The position numbers were made by a program, and so were the translations under genes. Below, one piece after another: positions 58,415 through 64,000 of a stretch of 64,000 nucleotides of DNA. The notes beneath the pieces are model-generated. The model had not been told where the DNA came from. It worked only from the letters and a program-made list of their open reading frames with translations, and made no database searches. The stretch's first letter is position 1; each line of letters starts with the position of its first letter. Where the stretch lies: the NCBI GenBank assembly GCA_036583965.1, contig JAZBQD010000030.1:110062162-110126161 (forward strand). Reading direction: 5' to 3'. Source of the stretch: Prunella strophiata (lineage: Eukaryota > Chordata > Aves > Passeriformes > Prunellidae).

Positions 58415-61400
58415 CTGCTTGGCAGCACAGGGGCAATTTTGGAGGATCCAGCTTGCAGCCATCCCCCGATGGCAGTGGACTGGAGGAAGCAGAGTCTGAC
58501 ATTTATTTTCTAGGCCATGTTTGGACAGATTCTCAATTAAAATCATGTTCCCTATCACTGCCCTTTCACTTCAGGACAGGGGATCTACCAGAGGCCCTCT
58601 GCAGTGGGAGTGCCCAGAGCTGCTGGAGAGGCACGGCCTCCTCTCTTGGTCTCTGCTGGGTCTCAGGGCAGCCAGGAGGGGACCCAGGCAGGATTTTGGC
58701 AGGCAGGGACACAAGGGACAGTGACAGGAGCAGTGTCAGCAGCAGGGCCCTCGCTCGGTGTCAGGGGCTGGTTTGAAAGTCGGTCGCCAGAGCCGCCTGA
58801 CGTCAGTCCTGTCGCTGTAGGAAGTATCAAGTTAAACTGATAATTATCTACAGCACGTGTACGAATTACGAACCTTTTGATGTTCAGGCTCATGTGTTTT
58901 CAGTTAGCCAGCACATCTTAATCAGATTTTCTTTTCCTTTTAAACGAAGATTTGAAGCTTTCTTATCTCCCGTTCCCTTCTCCTCCTTTGAACTTGTGCT
59001 TCACTGAGGTTTTTCACGGACGCAGCCTTTCCTCAGCCAGGTCTCACCAGCTCCTGTGCACAAAGCCAGCTCAGCGAGGTAACATGGCAAGAGTTGTTGG
59101 GTTTGCAGTAAGAGCTTTGATACAGCCTGAAAACAAGGAGTTCTTTGTCACTGCTATTCTTTCTGCAATATTAAAGCGTGTCTTATCAACTGCATGGTGT
59201 AGTGGAAAGGAGAGAAAAAAAGAAAGAGGAGAAAAACAGACCCTCAAAAGACTCTAGTGAGTTCAATAGAAGTCTGCCTTTCTTGAGCATGAACAATTTC
59301 CTCACTGGTGCAGGAAGCCCGCAGAAAGCAAACCCTAAAACTCATTGACTGCTTGCAAAATTCAGTGTCTTTGTCCTAACCACAAACACTTCACCAGCAC
59401 CCCACCCGCCACAAAGCACAATAGCTCATTCTCTCTCTGGCCCTCCAAATTTTTCACAGATATTAGTCAACGTTTTTGTTATATTATTACAGCTTTGCTT
59501 TATTACTCTCCATTTTTTAATAAGGATAAATCACTCATGCTGATTTAGCCCAGTGCTTTTTTTTTTAATTATTTATAACATAATCTGATTTCATAGCTGT
59601 GTTTATGGCTGAGTTGAGGAAGAAGAAGGGTGTAATCAGCTCATTTCAAAATCATGTCAGAAGTGTTTCTTTGTCACTTTTAATGGCCTGTATTCCCCCT
59701 GGAGGGGTTCAGGTGTTGGCCAATGTTAGCTGACCTGCCTGTAGCTGGGTCTGAGACACAGAACTTTCCCACTGCACCACTCTGAAACTCCCCTGGGCTT
59801 GTCCCTCTGCCATTCCTATTGTGCCTGTAGACTTCAGTTCCTCCTGCAGGATCTCCAAGCCACTGAGCTCAGGTCTCTGCTACAGTCAGGACCATCTCCC
59901 ACCACCCCTTCCATAAACTCTGTGAGCTCCAAAGTTAGAGGTTTGCTTCCTGCCTCTGCCAGGACATGCCTGCCATGCAGGGTGGTGCCTGCAATGGCCA
60001 ACGGGGTGGTGACACCTTCTCCCTGTTCCAAGCCCCAGGCAGACCCCACTCTCCAGGATGAGGAGTGGCTACAGGCTGGATCCTGCCCTGAGGTCCCTGT
60101 GGCCACCATGAGCCATCCACATGGCCTGGGAGAGCTCCACATCAGTCATGGTGAGCACATGGAGTGCCGTGGCAGGATTATCTCACAGCCACACCAGAGT
60201 GATTTCCTGGGTTGGTTACTCCCAAAGCTGCAGTGAGAGGATGCCACTTCTGGAGTCTCAGACAAAGCACTCACAGAGCTGTTTCTGCCCCTGTTTGCCC
60301 AGCAACACCCAAAGGGCTGCCTCAAAGCCACAGGCTGCTCATTCTCCTGGTGACCCTTGGTGCCCACCTGCCCATTGCCAGGGGAAAGGGTTTTGCAGCT
60401 GAGAAGAGCTTTCAGAGGATGGCTGCATTTCATAAGACTCCTGAAAAGCATTGTCAAGGGAGCAGGCAGTGAGCTGACAACGTTTGGGTCAGTCCCAGAA
60501 GAGCTTGCCAGGGAAGCCTATCAAGCCCCAGTAATCGGGTTGGATTTAAATCTTTCTCCTTCTCATCACCCTTTCTGGATTAAGTGATCTCCACCGAATG
60601 AGAGACTGCACTGGGAGAGGCACAGACAGACTCTTGTATGGGTGCTGGGGAGAGGGAAGGGAAAGATAAGCAAACCACCACCACTTTTGGGTTTTATCAT
60701 CTCAGTCCCGATTTTGCTGCTCCACTGGAGTCCCAAGATAACAATGGATCTAGAAGCCAGCAGCTTTTGAGCTCACTTATTCTCCTCTGGTCATCTGTTT
60801 GGTGAATGCTTAGAGTTATTTCCTTGGGCACTCAGGACTTGTGCTGGCTGCAGTGGGGTTGGTGACACTGTGGGGAGAAAGAGGGTCTGTGAACCCTGAC
60901 ATTTTGGGATTTTATGTACTGAGGGAGGTGATCTCACAGTGCATTTTCTCTTGCTTTGCCCCTCTGTTTCTCACACTGATAAAATGCAGCTCTTTACCTG
61001 AGGCTACTGGGCTTGCACAGGCTTCCCTTGTGAGTAAGCAGCACCCTGGTTTGGAGCACAAAGCTCTCTGTGTGCTGCAAGGGCACTGAGGACACGAGGG
61101 GCTGGCAGGGTTACCTGGTCCTGCTCCCTCCTGTCAGTGTGTCCCCGTGCTGTGACAGAGGAGAAAACTCAGTGCTGCCTTGCTCATGGCCTCGGAGGAG
61201 CAGGAGGGAAAGGTTATCAAGGCAAAGGGCTGGCAAAAATCAGCTGGAAAAGTCAACAAACACCACCTTTGCAGTTGGTGCCACTCAGAGAAGAGGGGTT
61301 TTGTGACATCAAGGTGAAAGAAAGGGGATCTAAACTCCCGAGGGAGAAAAAAAAAAATCCAAAGACGAGGATTTCTTTGCAAGTAGAAGGGGAGGGTTAT

Positions 61401-63349
61401 TTCTCCCCAGCCCAGTGAGTGTGAGGGGGAGGTGACTTTGCATGTGATCCTGCAGAATAAGAAGGATCACCAAAGGGGTGACGCAGGAAAAGGAGGATTA
61501 CTCTGCATGTGATGGCAGAAGGAGGATGGAGGAGAGTTCTTGCAAAGGGTGTATGGATGGGGATTACTAAGGGATTTTCCTGGGGATCTAGGTATAATGA
61601 AGGAACTCCACCCTCCACCTTGCGCTTGGGGTAAGTGAAGGGTCAGCAGAAGGTGTCACAACTCCTGATGGCTTTCTGTCACCCTTTGAAGGCATTTGTT
61701 GTTTACCCAGTGGGCCCAGCTACAGGTAGGTTTCACTGGCTTTTGAAGGGCCAGTGCCATTTCCAAATCCCTAGTCCAAAGGAAAAAAGTGAGGCCATCT
61801 TTGTGCAGACCAAATGTCTGCCTCCACTGAAACTGCTCAACCAATTTGGACTCTTCTTCTCCTGTGTAATCAAAATACAAGTTTCTCATCCACACAGGAT
61901 TTCATAAACAAAAGGGTGAGCAGTACAAAGAGGCTGACACACCTCAGTGCAAGAAGCTCTAAAATCTGCTGAGTTAACAGGAAGATGCTTCCCTTCATTT
62001 CAGTGGAGCCTTCAAACTCCCTGAACAGACCCAGAAGCAATGCCCTGTTGTGCTCATTCACTTCCAGGCCACTGTTGTCACTTTGTAACAGGCTGAAAAA
62101 TTCACAAATTCCCATATTCACAGAAAAAAAATGAATATGTTTTTTGAGAGCATAAGCCATCAGGATCACAGCTCTCATGGCAGGAGAGGCTGGTGTGACA
62201 AGTTCACTGTAGATGTGACTTTTTAATAGCAGTAACTCTACAGTCTGTGAGAGGAAGGCTAAAGTCTGGCTGCAAGTGAGCCTTTAGAAGTAGCAGCCTT
62301 TGTGAACAGTCCAGCAAAAATGGTTGAGTTTTGGCTCAGTTGTGAAGTTCTGACAGTGAATAATTGCTGTTATTTACACAACACCCACGCACAAACCATA
62401 AATGTTTGGCTCCCTGACCTCAGCCATGACCACAGAGATCTGCAGTGGATGCTCTTCACGTCCTCCCTGTCACACCACTCCCTTCCCTGGCCTGGGCAAG
62501 GGGGAGAAGTGCTGCAAGTGATGGCAGGGACAGGGCTAGGCTCAGCTCAAGGTGGGGAAGCAAAGCTGGAGAGGAGCCAGACTGCAGGAAAGCACCCGGG
62601 AAAAGCAAGGCTGGAGGAATGGAAGAGGACAGAGAGAAGAACCAAAGGATAATTGCAGGCAGGGAGTTCTGAGCTGTTTGCCAGAGCAGAGGTGAGAGCA
62701 GCCTTTGTATTGTAGGTGCAGACTGTTTGCTATCTCCACATCCTTCCACAGAGGACAGGGCACAATGCCTGCGATGACAGTCGTACTGGCAGAGCAAGAG
62801 ACAGAAAATCAGCAAACACTGAAAGGGAATTGCCAAGAGGGTCAAGGACCAGGAGGGGAAGAATGGGCAGAGAAAGCTAGGAAAGAATTGAATAGCCATT
62901 GAAATAAAAAGGCTTTAACAGAAAAAAATGGAAGTTACATTCTTTGTAAGGGTAAGGCTTTTTTTTTGGCCAGTGCCTTCCCTTGTCCCCATTGCACACC
63001 TTTCACCTTCTGCAGTCTTTGTCCTTCTCTGCACTCAACCCTTCCACTCTCCTGGCCCCAGCCCTTGTTTAAAGTCCCTCACTGTGCCCTGCTTGCCATT
63101 TCCACTCTGTCTCCTCATCCAGTGTCCCCTCTGTCCTTGTCCACCCTGTGCCCCCAGCCTCCTGCAGTCAGCACTTCCACCCACCCCAGGTCATGCCCCT
63201 GCCAGGAGCTACCCCTGCCTGCCCTGCCTCCTTTCCCAAGAGCCAGTCCATGTCCCTGAGGCTCTGTACTTTCCTATCCAGCCCCCCTTCATCTCCTTCA
63301 GACTCTAAATCCTTTGTGTCTCTGGGTTTCCAAGCTGAGGCACCTGTGA
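58415..63349. other. Intergenic, one CpG/CRE spot, no gene
   Basis: 58735-58820 is CpG-richer than its surroundings and holds a perfect palindromic CRE at 58798-58805. The repeated tgcatgtgat motif with nearby gcagaa and aagga occurs at 61439-61525. No gene or further mobile element supported. Confidence 0.5.
58798..58805. promoter_or_regulatory. Palindromic CRE (TGACGTCA) in the desert
   Basis: Fourth perfect CRE in the window, in agtcggtcgccagagccgcc followed by tgacgtca. It is about 45 kb past the end of SIK1. A distal CREB-bound enhancer is possible; the motif alone is weak evidence. Confidence 0.35.
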
Positions 63350-63640
63350 ATTCACAGAATTCACAGAATCACTGGGTTGGAAGAGACCTTCAAGATCATT
63401 GAGTCCAACCCAGCCCCAACAGCTCAACTAAACCCTGGCACCCAGTGCCACATCCAGGCTTTGTTAAACACATCCAGGGATGGTGACTCCACCACCTCCC
63501 TGGGCAGCCATTCCAGAATTTTATCACCCTTTCTGTAAAAAACTTCTTCCTAACATCCAACCTGTATTTCCCTTGGTGCAGCTTGAGAATAAGGGGATGT
63601 TTCCCCTGTTGCACAGAGAGGCAGAACCCCAGGTTTGCTG
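63350..63640 (-). mobile_element. CR1 LINE 3' region, minus strand
   Basis: Begins with the terminal repeat unit attcacaga twice, then atcactgggttggaagagacc, gatcattgagtccaaccc, ggatggtgactccaccacctcc, ccattccagaattttatcacc and cttcttcctaacatccaacc. Intact order, few changes; likely a younger copy. The last ~50 bases are less certain. Confidence 0.93.
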
Positions 63641-64000
63641 GTGCTCCATGTTCTACTTGGGAGCTCAGCATCCTCACTGCAATGACTGACACCTGCCAGT
63701 ATGCCTGGCTTGGAGGAAGATGCCATCATCCTGCCACCAGCTCCACCACCTGCTGCAGCAGCACCTGGCTTTCCCTTGAAGGCACTCATGCCAAGCCTCA
63801 GCCAAGCTCAAACCCATGCTAGGTCTCTTCCCAAGCTGTCCATGCTGTGTCTGTCCTTGGCCCTGTGAGCAGCAGCTGGTTGCTCCCCTTTCCCTCTGTG
63901 AGAAGCCATGGAGCAGGGATGGAGGGCTCAACCCTACATGGAGGCCACTCCAACCCAGCCATCCCTGCAGCCAGAGGTGGAAACAGCCAATCCCAGTTAA
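63641..64000. other. Intergenic, nothing recognised
   Basis: C/T-rich sequence to the window edge, with short overlapping frames. No gene supported. Confidence 0.6.

Noticed and set aside
13707..64000. Search for CRYAA or HSF2BP, neighbours of SIK1 in mammals
   Set aside because: No frame resembling alpha-A crystallin (MDVTIQHPW start, crystallin core) or HSF2BP was found on either strand.

Overview
This is vertebrate nuclear DNA and almost certainly from a bird. The many short CR1 LINE 3' ends (the 'ggttggaagggacc' and 'tccaactcc' types), one solo LTR of a family I know from neoavian genomes, and a compact 14-exon gene all point that way. A songbird or other neoavian is my best guess, but the species is not resolved. 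The bacterial parts of the request (operons, ribosome binding sites, CRISPR) do not apply.

Only one protein-coding gene is supported. Positions 1-13,7xx hold a complete plus-strand SIK1 (salt-inducible kinase 1). It has a CpG-island promoter with two perfect palindromic CREs, a probable non-coding exon 1, thirteen coding exons (613-11082) joined by GT-AG introns in frame to give 800 residues, and a ~2.6 kb 3'UTR ending near 13,706. The kinase domain, UBA domain, LKB1 activation-loop threonine, CaMK and PKA sites and basic nuclear-localisation segment are all intact.

From about 13.7 kb to 64 kb I find no gene. The longer open frames look like chance ORFs: they overlap each other on both strands, and none resembles a known protein. 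This fits the large intergenic interval expected 3' of SIK1 (towards CRYAA in mammals), although CRYAA itself is not in the window. The desert holds CR1 fragments of several ages: an old ~1 kb copy at 16.2-17.3 kb and younger 3' ends at 21.9, 27.3, 36.6, 39.4, 41.1, 46.8, 52.3, 53.2 and 63.4 kb. It also holds three solo LTRs (45.8, 53.5 and 58.1 kb), homopolymer and CA tracts, an isolated CpG island at 28.1 kb, and several patches that look like non-coding regulatory sequence.

The best structural observation is at 53.2-54.2 kb. A CR1 copy with a twin-priming-type inversion was later split by an LTR that left a perfect 6-bp target duplication. I did not find a convincing new biological system; the items worth checking are regulatory or mobile-element history.
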